Assembly: GCF_009905545.1 (NCBI RefSeq)
Contig: NZ_JAAALB010000001.1
Coordinates: 1 to 64,000, forward strand
DNA from: Cellulophaga sp. BC115SP
Lineage (GTDB): Bacteria > Bacteroidota > Bacteroidia > Cytophagales > Spirosomataceae
Length of the DNA: 64,000 bases
Direction of reading: 5' to 3'
The notes under the pieces were generated by a model. The model saw only the letters and a program-made list of their open reading frames with translations, searched no databases and had not been told where the DNA came from. Within the stretch, counting starts at the first letter, position 1, and the number at the start of each line of letters is the position of its first letter. Shown here one piece after another: positions 1-8,901 of this stretch. Made by a program: the position numbers and the translations under genes.

Positions 1-80
1 TGGAGCTTGGTAACTACAAAACTCTTGCTTCCCTTTCTTTTTACCTAATTTGTCCCATTTTTTAGTAGGGTAGAGTAAAT

Positions 81-133
81 TTAAGCTTTTTTGCCTAATG
101 CCTACGGCTTAAAGCCTAAAAATCCTAAAGCAT
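81..133. repeat. TAGGC-type dispersed intergenic repeat
   Basis: The stretch holds three GCCTA/GCCTAA units with AAGCCTAAA and AAAGCAT pieces. The same short words recur in intergenic gaps near 7.2, 25.1, 25.5, 27.1, 27.75, 28.2, 43.0, 44.4-44.6 and 62.4 kb. It lies downstream of the minus-strand methyltransferase gene. Nothing else coding is supported in bases 1-162. Confidence 0.6.
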
Positions 134-162
134 ATTAATGCAATTTTATTTTGCATTAATGT

Positions 163-1377
163 CTATAAACTCAATTGAGTAAGCTTTTCTAAATGGTGAT
201 AATCGATACCAAAATAGGCTTTGGTCTGTGCAATTTCTTGCAAAATTTCTTCTTGACGTTTTGGCTTAATTCCAGATTTAATACCTACAACCAAAACGTT
301 TTTGGGCGTGTGTGCATCTGAGATAAATTCAAAAACTTTGGTTTTGTAACCAAAATATTCCAAAATCAATGCACGAATTCCATCTGTTACCATTTCGGCC
401 TGTCGTTCGAGAAAGATGCCGTATTTAGTCAAAAACTTCAATTCATTTTGTGCTTTGTTTTTTTCTATTTCTCTTCTGATTTGTTTGTGGCAACAAGGTG
501 CTACAACAATCAACTCGGCACTAGATTGTAATCCTTTATAAATGGCATCATCAGTAGCGGTATCACAAGCGTGTAAGGCTATCAACATACTGATGTCTTT
601 TTGCTCATAGTCCAAAATGGTTCCTTGTGTAAAACTCAATCCTTCAAAACCTGCATTATGAGCAAATTGATTGCATAAATCAACCATATCCTGACGATAT
701 TCCACTCCCTGAACTTGAGTTTTTAAGCCTAAAGTACCGTGTAAATAATCGTACAAAGCAAAGGTCAAATACCCTTTTCCTGAACCCATATCTACCACTT
801 TGTGTAAGTTTTCAATAGCTGAATCTTTAATCAAAGAGCTTAAAATCTCTACATAGTGATTGATTTGACGGTATTTATCTTGAGCATTTTTGAAAACATT
901 ACCTTGCTCATCCGTAATTTTCAAATCTACCAGATAGGCTTTTTCTTTTGGCTTTATCAATCTTTTCTTTTCTTTGTCATGCTCCAAAGATGGTTTTGCT
1001 ATCACACTTGCCGTTTTTTGCTTGAGGATAACTTTTCCATTTTTCAGTGCCTCATATTGCCAATCAGACTCAGTACTCATGAGTGTTGCTACTTTAAACC
1101 CTTCTTCCAACCATTCGGCAATGGATTTATAGCCCTCCGCCAAATCGAAGTTTTTAACAATATTCTTGGTTTTATATCGAAAAGTAAACGCTAGTTTTTC
1201 AATGTTTTTAATTAAAACTAAACGTATATAAATGTTCTTCAAAGCAGGCTCATTGCCCTGATAATTGCCCAAAGAGACTTTTACCAAAGACTTTTGCTCA
1301 ACTGCCTGTTGAGTTTGTTCACAAAATTGTGCTATCTGATTTTTCACTAGAATCGTCTTTAAACTTTCAAAGTGCAA
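163..1377 (-). CDS. SAM-dependent methyltransferase (Methyltransf_32-like)
   Basis: This is a cytosolic class I methyltransferase, probably acting on RNA, although the substrate is not evident. An N-terminal part of about 190 residues is followed by a Rossmann domain with the SAM-binding motif DMGSGKGYLTF at about 196-206. A conserved HACDTATD sits at about 269-276 and APCCHK at about 293-298, both typical of the Methyltransf_32 family. The start is uncertain: the frame opens with TTG at 1377, and no ATG occurs until about residue 100. A GTG at 1347 is an alternative, because a TATCTTTG box resembling the Bacteroidota -7 element (1375-1382, minus strand) overlaps the TTG. The gene stands alone, with a hairpin terminator at its 5' side that belongs to the upstream gene. 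Confidence 0.8.
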   Translation of the reverse strand: MHFESLKTILVKNQIAQFCEQTQQAVEQKSLVKVSLGNYQGNEPALKNIYIRLVLIKNIEKLAFTFRYKTKNIVKNFDLAEGYKSIAEWLEEGFKVATLMSTESDWQYEALKNGKVILKQKTASVIAKPSLEHDKEKKRLIKPKEKAYLVDLKITDEQGNVFKNAQDKYRQINHYVEILSSLIKDSAIENLHKVVDMGSGKGYLTFALYDYLHGTLGLKTQVQGVEYRQDMVDLCNQFAHNAGFEGLSFTQGTILDYEQKDISMLIALHACDTATDDAIYKGLQSSAELIVVAPCCHKQIRREIEKNKAQNELKFLTKYGIFLERQAEMVTDGIRALILEYFGYKTKVFEFISDAHTPKNVLVVGIKSGIKPKRQEEILQEIAQTKAYFGIDYHHLEKLTQLSL

Positions 1378-1381
1378 AGAT

Positions 1382-1414
1382 ACAAAAATAGCCTCGGATT
1401 GAGGCTATTTTTGT
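1382..1414. terminator. Perfect hairpin terminator
   Basis: ACAAAAATAGCCTC pairs perfectly with GAGGCTATTTTTGT around a GGATT loop. It ends in T-runs on both strands, so it can work in either direction. It lies between the hydrolase stop and the methyltransferase start. Confidence 0.85.
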
Positions 1415-1443
1415 ACTTATCAAAGAAGCTGTTTGGTAAATGG

Positions 1444-2364
1444 TTATTTCTTCAACCATCCATTTGAATCCATCCAACTTTTCAAACGTTCAAACCATTT
1501 ATCTGGAGTAGTTTTATTATTCAGACCAAATCCATGACCGCCTTTCGGATAAATATGCAGTTCAGCAGGGACTTTCTTTTCTACCAAAGCATCATAAAAT
1601 CTCAAAGAGTTCTGCACAGGAACACCGCCATCGTCTTGCGCATGAACCAAAAAACACGGAGGTGTTTGTGGGGTCACTTGCAATTCATTGGAATACAAAG
1701 TAACCAAACTTTCTGATGGATTTTTGCCAATCAGTTGTTCCTGTGAACCTCTATGTCCAAAAGGTTTCATCGTGATTACAGGATATAATAATACAGCAAA
1801 ATCAGGTCGTACATTGCTTTTATCTGCTAATTCGCCTACAGGTTGGGCAAAATGTGTTGCTGTTGTTGCTGCCAAATGTCCACCTGCCGAGAAGCCTAAA
1901 ATACCCACACGATTGGGGTTAACACCAAAAGATTCAGCCTTCGAACGCACGAATCTCAATGCTTGCTGCGCATCCTGTAAAGGAGCAATTGTTCTGTCCA
2001 CCTGTTTGGTTGAATCAGGAATACGGTATTTTAAAACAAAGGCGGTCACGCCGATTTTGTTTAACTCCTTTGCCACATCTGAACCTTCATGTGAGGCAGC
2101 CAAAATACGATATCCTCCGCCTGGAAATACAATAACAGCTGTTCCATTAGCCGTTTCTTTTGGCGCAGGATAGACAGTGATAGAAGGTATTGAAACCTCT
2201 GAAATCCTCAAAATACCGTTTGCATCAGTTGCTGAGCTTTCTGTGTTTTTGTGGGGTTTGGTATTAGGAACCTTTCCTTCATACAAAGGAAACTCCTGAG
2301 TTTGTGCTTGTGCCACTTGCATCATGGTCGCTAAACAAATAGAAAATAAAACTTTTTTGATCAT
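1444..2364 (-). CDS. Secreted alpha/beta-hydrolase, acetyl-xylan-esterase/BD-FAE type
   Basis: A secreted esterase-like hydrolase of about 306 aa. The ATG at 2364 is chosen because it begins a clear signal peptide (MIKKVLFSIC..., cleaved after AQAQ), whereas the frame upstream is an extension without signal character. The oxyanion motif PGGG lies at about 81-84, the nucleophile elbow GFSAG at about 147-151, and the likely acid and base in HAQDD (about 230-234) and GGHGF (about 264-268). This fits the BD-FAE/Aes family that deacetylates plant polysaccharides or cleaves small esters. The real substrate cannot be read from the sequence, and no sugar-utilisation genes adjoin it. Confidence 0.85.
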   Translation of the reverse strand: MIKKVLFSICLATMMQVAQAQTQEFPLYEGKVPNTKPHKNTESSATDANGILRISEVSIPSITVYPAPKETANGTAVIVFPGGGYRILAASHEGSDVAKELNKIGVTAFVLKYRIPDSTKQVDRTIAPLQDAQQALRFVRSKAESFGVNPNRVGILGFSAGGHLAATTATHFAQPVGELADKSNVRPDFAVLLYPVITMKPFGHRGSQEQLIGKNPSESLVTLYSNELQVTPQTPPCFLVHAQDDGGVPVQNSLRFYDALVEKKVPAELHIYPKGGHGFGLNNKTTPDKWFERLKSWMDSNGWLKK

Positions 2365-2618
2365 AGGTAAATGGAAGTTATTGGTTAACGGATTATCAGC
2401 TATCTGAATAGACTCATAATCAAAACGATTCAATAAATAGAAGTGCAGGATGATTATTAATTAAATCTACCCTTACACTTCGGTTAAATAAATGTTTGAG
2501 GAAATAGCGGTAAGGTTAGTGAGTGCCTATACTCTGGCTTTCTTTCTATCTTTACCAGTATTTTAAACTAAATTTCATATAAAATCTACTCGTACTTTTT
2601 GCCCTCAGAAAAGAGAAG

Positions 2619-3524
2619 CTATTTTCTTTTTGAAGTAGTAATCAATGCAACTGCCGTTACGATAATTCCACCTGCGACAATCATTAAAGGATGTAACTCC
2701 TCTCCTGCCAATAACCATCCCAACAACATTGCTACCAACGGATTGACATAAGTATAGGTTGACACTAAAGTTGGCGGAGCCACCTTGATAAGCCAATTAA
2801 ATACGTTAAAAGCTACAATTGAGCCAATGACAATCAAATATAATAAGGCAAAAATGGCCGTTGAGGTTACTTCTATTTGAGCAAAATGTTGAAAATCACC
2901 TAAAAAGAAGCTTATTATTAACGACAAACCTCCTCCAATCATCATTTGGATACCAGATACTTGCGGTGTTGAATAAGGCAATTTAGCTTTTTTGAGAATG
3001 ACCATACTGGCATTAAAAGCGATCGTTGCGATTAACATCAATACTACTCCATATATATAGTATTGCTCGTAGCCTTTGAGAGCCAGCTTTTTTAAACTAA
3101 TCAAAATACCCACCCCAACGATACCTAGTAGCGAACCCAGAATGACTTTGGGTTGTGGCTTTTCAATATTAGAAAACCATAGCATTAACACCAACACCAC
3201 TGGGCCTAATGCTGAAAACAACGCCGCATAACTCGACGGAATCCATTTGCCTGCAATCGTAAAAAATCCATTTCCCACGGTAATCATTAGTGTACCTGTG
3301 AGTGTCATGGTGAGTAAGTGTTTTTTACTAGGCTTAGTATATTTTTTAGCGACTATCGCCCAAATAAATAGTATTGTTCCCGCACATACATTTCTGATTC
3401 CAGAGCCCATGACAGGCGGAAAACTTTGCACCATAAAACGAATTGCCAAGTAGGTAGAGCCCCAAACAAAATAAAGGATACCTAAACCTCCCCAAATTTT
3501 TAGCTGTTGATTTTGTTCTTTCAT
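2619..3524 (-). CDS. EamA/DMT-family transporter (RhaT/YedA-like)
   Basis: An inner-membrane protein of 301 aa, the normal length for the 10-TM drug/metabolite transporter superfamily. Two EamA halves are visible. The first begins near residue 10 with the hallmark YFVWGSTYLAIRF. The second begins near residue 150 and ends in a lysine/arginine tail (TSKRK), as is usual for inward-facing C-termini. Members export amino acids or other metabolites, and the cargo is not predictable here. It is a single gene reading away from the divergent protease gene at 3679, and the 150 bp between them probably hold both promoters. Confidence 0.88.
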   Translation of the reverse strand: MKEQNQQLKIWGGLGILYFVWGSTYLAIRFMVQSFPPVMGSGIRNVCAGTILFIWAIVAKKYTKPSKKHLLTMTLTGTLMITVGNGFFTIAGKWIPSSYAALFSALGPVVLVLMLWFSNIEKPQPKVILGSLLGIVGVGILISLKKLALKGYEQYYIYGVVLMLIATIAFNASMVILKKAKLPYSTPQVSGIQMMIGGGLSLIISFFLGDFQHFAQIEVTSTAIFALLYLIVIGSIVAFNVFNWLIKVAPPTLVSTYTYVNPLVAMLLGWLLAGEELHPLMIVAGGIIVTAVALITTSKRK

Positions 3525-3678
3525 CTTGCGAAGTTGGTGATTTTTCTGGAAAGTTTGTGAATTCTTATGCTGGCTGTTTATATTTACTCAAATGAATTTT
3601 TTCAAGAACGCCAATTCACTAAAACATTCATTTGGTCATTACCTGCTAAATTGTATTTTTCAACAAACTACCTTTCGC

Positions 3679-6111
3679 ATGAAAAAAATTTCACTATTGA
3701 GTATTTTATTGTTTCTAGTAAGTTTTACTTATTCGTCTCTTGCTCAAAAACTTCCGAGTATCTCCGAAAAAACCAAAGGTCTTAAGAAATATGAAGGCTT
3801 TTTACCTTTTTATTGGGATGAAGATGCAGGAAAAATCTGGTTACAAATCGACAAGTTCGATAAAGAATTTTTGTATTATTCTTCGTTGCCTGCTGGATTA
3901 GGTTCTAATGATATTGGCTTAGACCGTGGATTATTGGGCGATGAAAAAGTAGTATTTTTCCAAAAAATAGGTCGTAAAATTCTGCTTACGCAACCCAACT
4001 ACAAGTATCGTGCGCTAACTAATGATGCTAACGAAAAACGTGCCGTGCAGCAATCATTTGCTTCATCAACAATTTGGGGATTCGTGGCAGAAGCAGAAGA
4101 AGATGGAAAAATTTTGGTTGACGCTACAGACTTTCTCATGAGCGATGTTACGGGTATTGCCGACCGTATAAAAGGAATGAAGCAAGGGAGTTATTCTCTT
4201 GACAAATCTCGTTCTGCGATGTATTTGACCAATACAAAAAACTTCCCTCTCAACTCTGAATTTGAAGTTACCATGACTTTTGTAGGTGGAGAAGATGCAG
4301 GAGAGTTTGTTCGCTCAGTTGCTCCAAGCCAAGAAGCATTGACATTGCGTGTGCACCATAGTTTTTTGCAATTGCCTGACTCAGACTACAAGCCAAGAGT
4401 ATTTGATCCTCGCTCAAGCTTCAATGCTATTTCTTATTTCGATTATTCGACGCCTGTATCTGAGCCTATCGACAAGTATTATATCGTTCGTCATAGATTA
4501 AAGAAAAAAGACCCGAAAGCTAAAGTTTCAGAAGCGGTTGAACCAATCATTTATTATCTCGACAACGGTACTCCAGAACCCATTCGTTCTGCCTTGATGG
4601 AAGGTGCACAATGGTGGAATCAAGCGTATGAGGCGGCTGGTTACAAAAATGCCTTCCAAGTTAAATTATTACCAGACGATGCCGACCCAATGGATGCACG
4701 TTATAATGTCATCAACTGGGTTCACCGTAGCACTCGTGGCTGGTCTTATGGTGCTTCTATTATCGACCCACGTACAGGTGAAATTATCAAAGGTCACGTA
4801 ACATTAGGCTCATTGCGTGTTCGTCAGGATTATTTGATTGCACAAGGTTTGTTATCTCCTTTTGAAAAGGGTGAAAAACTCGACCCTGAAAAAGACCCAA
4901 TGCTCAAAATGGCATTGACTCGTTTGAAGCAATTAGCTGCGCATGAAGTAGGACATACCTTAGGTTTGATGCACAACTACTCGGCAAGTATCAACAACAG
5001 AGCTTCGGTAATGGATTATCCTCACCCAACAGTCAAACTCAATAGCAAAGGAGAAGTAGACCTTTCTGATGCTTATGCTTTGGGTATCGGTGATTGGGAT
5101 AAATATTCTATTACGTTTGGGTACCAAGATTTTCCTCAAGGTACAGACGAAAAGACGGCTTTGAACAAAATTATTGATGAGGCAAATACGAAAGGATTAT
5201 TGTTCTTGACAGATATTGACGCTCGTCCAGCAGGAAGCCATAGCCCTACGGCTCACCTTTGGGATAATGGTAAAAACCCAGTTGATGAATTAAACAATAC
5301 CTTGGCTGTTCGTCAAAAAGCCTTGAGTTCTTTCGGAGAAAATACCATTCGTAAAGGCATGCCAATGTCTCATTTAGAAGATGTTTTGGTGCCAATTTAC
5401 AATTACCACCGTTATCAAGTAGAGGCAGCTGCCAAAATTATTGGTTCAGTAGATTATCGCTATGCTTTGCGTGGTGACGGACAAAAGCCTAATACTTTGG
5501 TTAGTAAAGAAACACAACAAAAAGCGTTGGATGCCGTATTACAGACTCTTTCATCCGAAACCTTGACAATTCCTGAATCGATTATCCAATTGATTCCTGC
5601 ACGTCCTGCTGGTTATTGGCCAAACCGTGAATTGTTCAAAAAACGTACTGGTCGTGCTTTTGATCCATTGGCAGCGGCAGAATCAGCAGCAGATTTTCCA
5701 CTTCAATTCTTACTACAACCAGAACGTGCGAGTCGTATGGTCGAATACGAAGCAAGATATAGTAGTTTGGGATTGGAAGAAATGCTGACTCAATTAGTTG
5801 AAAAAACTTGGAAAGCGCCTAAAACCACAGGCTTGGCTCGTAAAGTACAGTTTCAAACCGAACAAATCGTATTAACGCATTTGTTGGCATTGAGTGTCAA
5901 CGAAGCAGCTAATTATCAAGTTCGTGCGGTTTGTGGCAAAGCTATCAAAGATTTGAAAGCCTATATCGAGTCTCAGAAGAATACCAAAGAAAGTGACTAT
6001 GCTGCGCATTTGGACTATGCTGTTGAAAGAATGAAAAATCCTTCGGCAGCAAAAGTAGCTACTCATAAAGAAATGGCTCCTGGCGCTCCAATTGGTTGTG
6101 ATGAAGAATAA
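3679..6111 (+). CDS. Secreted zinc metalloprotease, DUF5117/DUF4953 family
   Basis: A large exported zinc-dependent protease-like protein of about 810 aa. The ATG at 3679 starts a signal peptide (MKKISLLSILLF..., cleavage after SLAQ), and the frame upstream has no signal features. A DUF5117-type region comes first. The met-zincin active site HEVGHTLGLMHN follows at about 422-433, supplying the HExxHxxGxxH zinc ligands and the general base. A DUF4953 C-terminal part follows, which usually has accessory functions in this family. It probably works in the periplasm or outside the cell. Physiological targets are unknown. It is monocistronic, with two hairpin terminators downstream. Confidence 0.88.
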   Translation: MKKISLLSILLFLVSFTYSSLAQKLPSISEKTKGLKKYEGFLPFYWDEDAGKIWLQIDKFDKEFLYYSSLPAGLGSNDIGLDRGLLGDEKVVFFQKIGRKILLTQPNYKYRALTNDANEKRAVQQSFASSTIWGFVAEAEEDGKILVDATDFLMSDVTGIADRIKGMKQGSYSLDKSRSAMYLTNTKNFPLNSEFEVTMTFVGGEDAGEFVRSVAPSQEALTLRVHHSFLQLPDSDYKPRVFDPRSSFNAISYFDYSTPVSEPIDKYYIVRHRLKKKDPKAKVSEAVEPIIYYLDNGTPEPIRSALMEGAQWWNQAYEAAGYKNAFQVKLLPDDADPMDARYNVINWVHRSTRGWSYGASIIDPRTGEIIKGHVTLGSLRVRQDYLIAQGLLSPFEKGEKLDPEKDPMLKMALTRLKQLAAHEVGHTLGLMHNYSASINNRASVMDYPHPTVKLNSKGEVDLSDAYALGIGDWDKYSITFGYQDFPQGTDEKTALNKIIDEANTKGLLFLTDIDARPAGSHSPTAHLWDNGKNPVDELNNTLAVRQKALSSFGENTIRKGMPMSHLEDVLVPIYNYHRYQVEAAAKIIGSVDYRYALRGDGQKPNTLVSKETQQKALDAVLQTLSSETLTIPESIIQLIPARPAGYWPNRELFKKRTGRAFDPLAAAESAADFPLQFLLQPERASRMVEYEARYSSLGLEEMLTQLVEKTWKAPKTTGLARKVQFQTEQIVLTHLLALSVNEAANYQVRAVCGKAIKDLKAYIESQKNTKESDYAAHLDYAVERMKNPSAAKVATHKEMAPGAPIGCDEE

Positions 6112-6138
6112 GGTTAATAAATACTGAGTATTAAACTA

Positions 6139-6175
6139 AAGTGCTGAATCAGTAATACTAATTCAGCACTTTTAT
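6139..6175 (+). terminator. Hairpin terminator of the metalloprotease gene
   Basis: AAGTGCTGAAT pairs with ATTCAGCACTT around an 11-nt loop and is followed by TTTATAT. It starts 28 nt after the protease stop codon. Confidence 0.8.
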
Positions 6176-6244
6176 ATAAATTTTAGCTTAGTCTAGTAAA
6201 ACGCATTTTAGATTATTAACTAGGCTATTTCCCTATAATTACCC

Positions 6245-6276
6245 AAGCCCTGACCGAAATGTTAGGGCTTTTTCTT
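6245..6276 (+). terminator. Second hairpin terminator
   Basis: AAGCCCTGAC pairs with GTTAGGGCTT (one G-T pair) around the loop CGAAAT, followed by TTTCTTT. It backs up the terminator 70 nt upstream. The rest of the 6112-6480 gap shows no coding potential; its last part is the leader of the next gene. Confidence 0.75.
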
Positions 6277-6480
6277 TACCCAAATAATCATATTCAAAAC
6301 TTATATTTTACCCATTGGCTCCGCTGAGTGCAGAAAATTCTCTTTTTGTTAATGATTGTTAATGCTGAGCCTTTCACTAAACCCTCAGACTTTTGACATA
6401 TCAAAGAGACAAAATACAGCGTTAGAGAGCTAAATATCTCAAAATTAAAACAAGTAATAATCCATAATTTTTATAAAGCC

Positions 6481-7221
6481 ATGACTCCAAACTTTGTTAA
6501 CATTGCTAAACCTACAGTAGGTAAGCAGTCTTTCTTAAAACCTATTCTTACTTTCGTTTTAACTGGTGCATTAATAAGCACCTTGACTTCAGCTCAAGCA
6601 CAACGTGGTCATGAAGATCGTCGTGATTCTGATTATCGCTACGACAAAAAAGATCGTGACAATCGTGGAAATGATAGACGTGACGATAACCGCCGAAACG
6701 ACAATCGTCGCGATGAATATCGTAGAGATGAGTATCGTCGTGATGACCGTCGTGGACCAGACCGTGTAGTGGTAGTTGATCGTGCCCGTCCAAACTGGCA
6801 ATATGCTAATATTCCTAGTCGCAATGCTCATTACAACGCATTGCCTACAGGTCATTTGAGTATTAACTTCGGTGGTATCCGATTTGCTTATCATCAAGGG
6901 GTATTTTACAAACCTTACAATTCAGAATACGTTGTTTGTCAAGCGCCAGTAGGGATTCGTGTCAATGTATTACCAAGAGATTACCGTAGAGTCGTAATCA
7001 GAAATGTTGACTATTACTACTATAATGGAACTTACTATCGTCCTTATGGCAATGAATACGCTACTGTGGCCCCTCCGATTGGTGCGTTGGTGGAGAGTAT
7101 TCCTGGTGGATACGAAAAACTCATGATTAACGGTGAAACCTATTATGTAGTAGATGGCATTCAGTACAGAGCCGTTTTAAACCGTGGCGAAATCTGGTAC
7201 GAAGTAATCAAAATCATGTAA
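6481..7221 (+). CDS. DUF6515 family secreted protein with Arg/Asp-rich tract
   Basis: A predicted exported protein of 246 aa. An N-terminal hydrophobic stretch (about 20-40, ending TSAQAQ) acts as signal peptide, preceded by an unusually long 20-residue n-region. A tract of about 45 residues made almost only of R, D, N and Y follows (about 45-95), with repeated RRDEY/RRDD units. The C-terminal 140 residues form the DUF6515 domain, with repeated short beta motifs such as YYNGTYYRPYGNEY and the PxGxxV signature. The function of the domain is unknown. Strong charge repetition creates spurious antisense open frames. An alternative start a little downstream cannot be excluded. Confidence 0.8.
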   Translation: MTPNFVNIAKPTVGKQSFLKPILTFVLTGALISTLTSAQAQRGHEDRRDSDYRYDKKDRDNRGNDRRDDNRRNDNRRDEYRRDEYRRDDRRGPDRVVVVDRARPNWQYANIPSRNAHYNALPTGHLSINFGGIRFAYHQGVFYKPYNSEYVVCQAPVGIRVNVLPRDYRRVVIRNVDYYYYNGTYYRPYGNEYATVAPPIGALVESIPGGYEKLMINGETYYVVDGIQYRAVLNRGEIWYEVIKIM

Positions 7222-7230
7222 GAATGATGC

Positions 7231-7264
7231 TGTAGGCTGTAAGCTTTAGGCAGTAGGCAAAAAG
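7231..7264. repeat. TAGGC-type dispersed intergenic repeat
   Basis: TGTAGGCTGTAAGCTTTAGGCAGTAGGCAAAAAG contains three TAGGC/TAGGCA words and an AAGCTTTAGGC piece shared with copies at 27.06 and 62.38 kb. It starts 10 nt after the DUF6515 stop. Confidence 0.65.
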
Positions 7265-7407
7265 TTCTAAAGAACCGCAAACCTATTTTTGCAGAAAGCC
7301 CAAACACTCAAGTAATCGTGCAAAATACAATTAAGTGATGGTGAAATCAAAGTGTTGAAAATTGGAATCCTATATTTCATAATTCATCATTAATACTTTA
7401 TATAACG

Positions 7408-7436
7408 AGGCAGTCTTTTAAGGCTGCCTTTTTTAT
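7408..7436 (+). terminator. Hairpin terminator
   Basis: AGGCAGTC pairs with GGCTGCCT (one G-T pair) around TTTTAA, followed by TTTTTATTT. It presumably ends the DUF6515 transcript. The remaining 7437-7561 stretch is AT-rich leader without an evident gene. Confidence 0.75.
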
Positions 7437-7561
7437 TTATCTAAACCTTATTTTTTCAACAATCCAATAAGTAGTAAAATATTATGAAAAAATTTAACTA
7501 TTCGATAAATTAGCGTTTATTCACTAAACATCGTTCATCAACTCCCTAAATAGTATTGATT

Positions 7562-8833
7562 ATGGAAAGGTATGGTCAGATTCTAAATTTTGCGATGCCA
7601 ATTTTTTTATTGTTGGTATTACTGGAAAAAACCTACGGTTGGTTCAAATACAAGGATACCTTCAAGCCCATGGATATGCTTTCGAGTTTGAGTTCGGGCT
7701 ATACTAACATTATCAAAGATGTTCTGGGAATCAGTATTTCCATTATTACCTACGAATGGATGGTAAAACATTGGGCGATTTACCATTTAGAATCTACGTG
7801 GGCGATTTATATAACAGCTTTTATTGCCCTAGATTTTACAGGGTATTGGGGACATCGCCTGAGTCATCAGATCAATTTTCTGTGGAATCAACACCTGATT
7901 CATCATAGTAGCGAGGAGTTTAATTTGGCTTGTGCTCTACGTCAAAGTATCTCGACTTTTATCAATTTCTTTACTATTTTTTTACTACCTGCTGCGCTTT
8001 TGGGTGTGCCAAGTATTGTGATTGCCACAGTAGCGCCTTTGCATTTGTTTGCTCAATTTTGGTATCATACGACCTATATTAATCGCATGGGTTGGTTAGA
8101 ATATATCTTGGTAACGCCTTCTCACCACCGAGTTCATCATTCTATTAATCCTGAATACATTGATAAAAACCATTCACAGATTTTTATTTTTTGGGACAAA
8201 ATGTTTGGTACTTTTCAGGAAGAATTACCCTCTGTTCCATGCGTTTATGGCATTACTGTTCCTGTTCGGACTTGGAATCCCATCAAAATCAATTTTCATC
8301 ATATCTGGATTTTGATACAAGATGCTTGGCATACCAAAAACTGGGTAGACAGAGCCAGAATTTGGTTTATGCCAACGGGCTGGCGTCCTGATGACGTAAA
8401 GGATAAATTTCCTTTGTCCAAAATTGAGGATGTTTATCATTTTCAAAAATACACCCCAGAGACCTCTCGTAAGTTGGTTACTTGGTCGTTTATCCAATTC
8501 TTTTTCACCTTTGCTTTAATTGTATATTTCTTTGGACATTTGGCACATATAGGCTCACCTTTGATTTTTGTGTACGGAGGTTTTATTTTTTTGAGCATAT
8601 ATTCTTACACCGAAATGATGGATTTGAATCCACATTCTTTTTGGTATGAATTGTTCAAAAATATTATCGGATTAGGGCTTATAGCCTATTTGGGAGATTG
8701 GTTTGGGATGAACCAATATTGGGTCGGAGTTGGATATTTTGTAGGTATTTATTTCGTATTATCTACCGTAATTACAGCTTACTTAGTATATTCAGAGAAA
8801 AAGGTTTTTCAGCAAAAAATCTACGCTAACTAG
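7562..8833 (+). CDS. Sterol desaturase / fatty-acid hydroxylase superfamily protein
   Basis: An integral membrane di-iron oxygenase of about 423 aa, resembling alkylglycerol-monooxygenase-like bacterial members. The ATG at 7562 is used; the frame could open at a TTG two codons earlier. The eight-histidine iron-binding pattern is present: HRLSH at about 103-107, HLIHH at about 116-120, and HHRVHH about 60 residues further on, after HTTYINR. Several hydrophobic helices lie at the N-terminus (about 5-25, 40-60, 75-95) and four more after residue 310. The substrate, a lipid, sterol-like or carotenoid molecule, cannot be told from sequence. It is convergent with the CoA-transferase gene. Confidence 0.87.
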   Translation: MERYGQILNFAMPIFLLLVLLEKTYGWFKYKDTFKPMDMLSSLSSGYTNIIKDVLGISISIITYEWMVKHWAIYHLESTWAIYITAFIALDFTGYWGHRLSHQINFLWNQHLIHHSSEEFNLACALRQSISTFINFFTIFLLPAALLGVPSIVIATVAPLHLFAQFWYHTTYINRMGWLEYILVTPSHHRVHHSINPEYIDKNHSQIFIFWDKMFGTFQEELPSVPCVYGITVPVRTWNPIKINFHHIWILIQDAWHTKNWVDRARIWFMPTGWRPDDVKDKFPLSKIEDVYHFQKYTPETSRKLVTWSFIQFFFTFALIVYFFGHLAHIGSPLIFVYGGFIFLSIYSYTEMMDLNPHSFWYELFKNIIGLGLIAYLGDWFGMNQYWVGVGYFVGIYFVLSTVITAYLVYSEKKVFQQKIYAN

Positions 8834-8843
8834 CTTTCAGATT

Positions 8844-8894
8844 TTGTCTATCAGCTTTCAGATAAAGAGACTTTACTCGAAAGCTGATAGACAA
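8844..8894. terminator. Bidirectional terminator hairpin
   Basis: TTGTCTATCAGCTTTC (8844-8859) is repeated as a perfect 16-bp inverse at 8879-8894 with a 19-nt loop. It sits exactly between two convergent genes. The preceding bases repeat the AGCTTTCAG word once more, so it may also be a small dispersed palindrome. Confidence 0.7.
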
Positions 8895-8901
8895 TAACCT
8901 A

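Noticed and set aside
81-133. CRISPR-like array from repeated GCCTA units
   Set aside because: Units are short, unevenly spaced and have no spacers of constant length; no cas genes are present.
1688-2173. A 161-codon plus-strand frame
   Set aside because: It runs opposite to the esterase, whose catalytic motifs and signal peptide are clear.
6548-6897. Overlapping antisense frames of 81-102 codons
   Set aside because: They mirror the Arg/Asp-rich repeat of the DUF6515 gene and are rich in His/Thr/Ile without any domain; shadows of biased codons.
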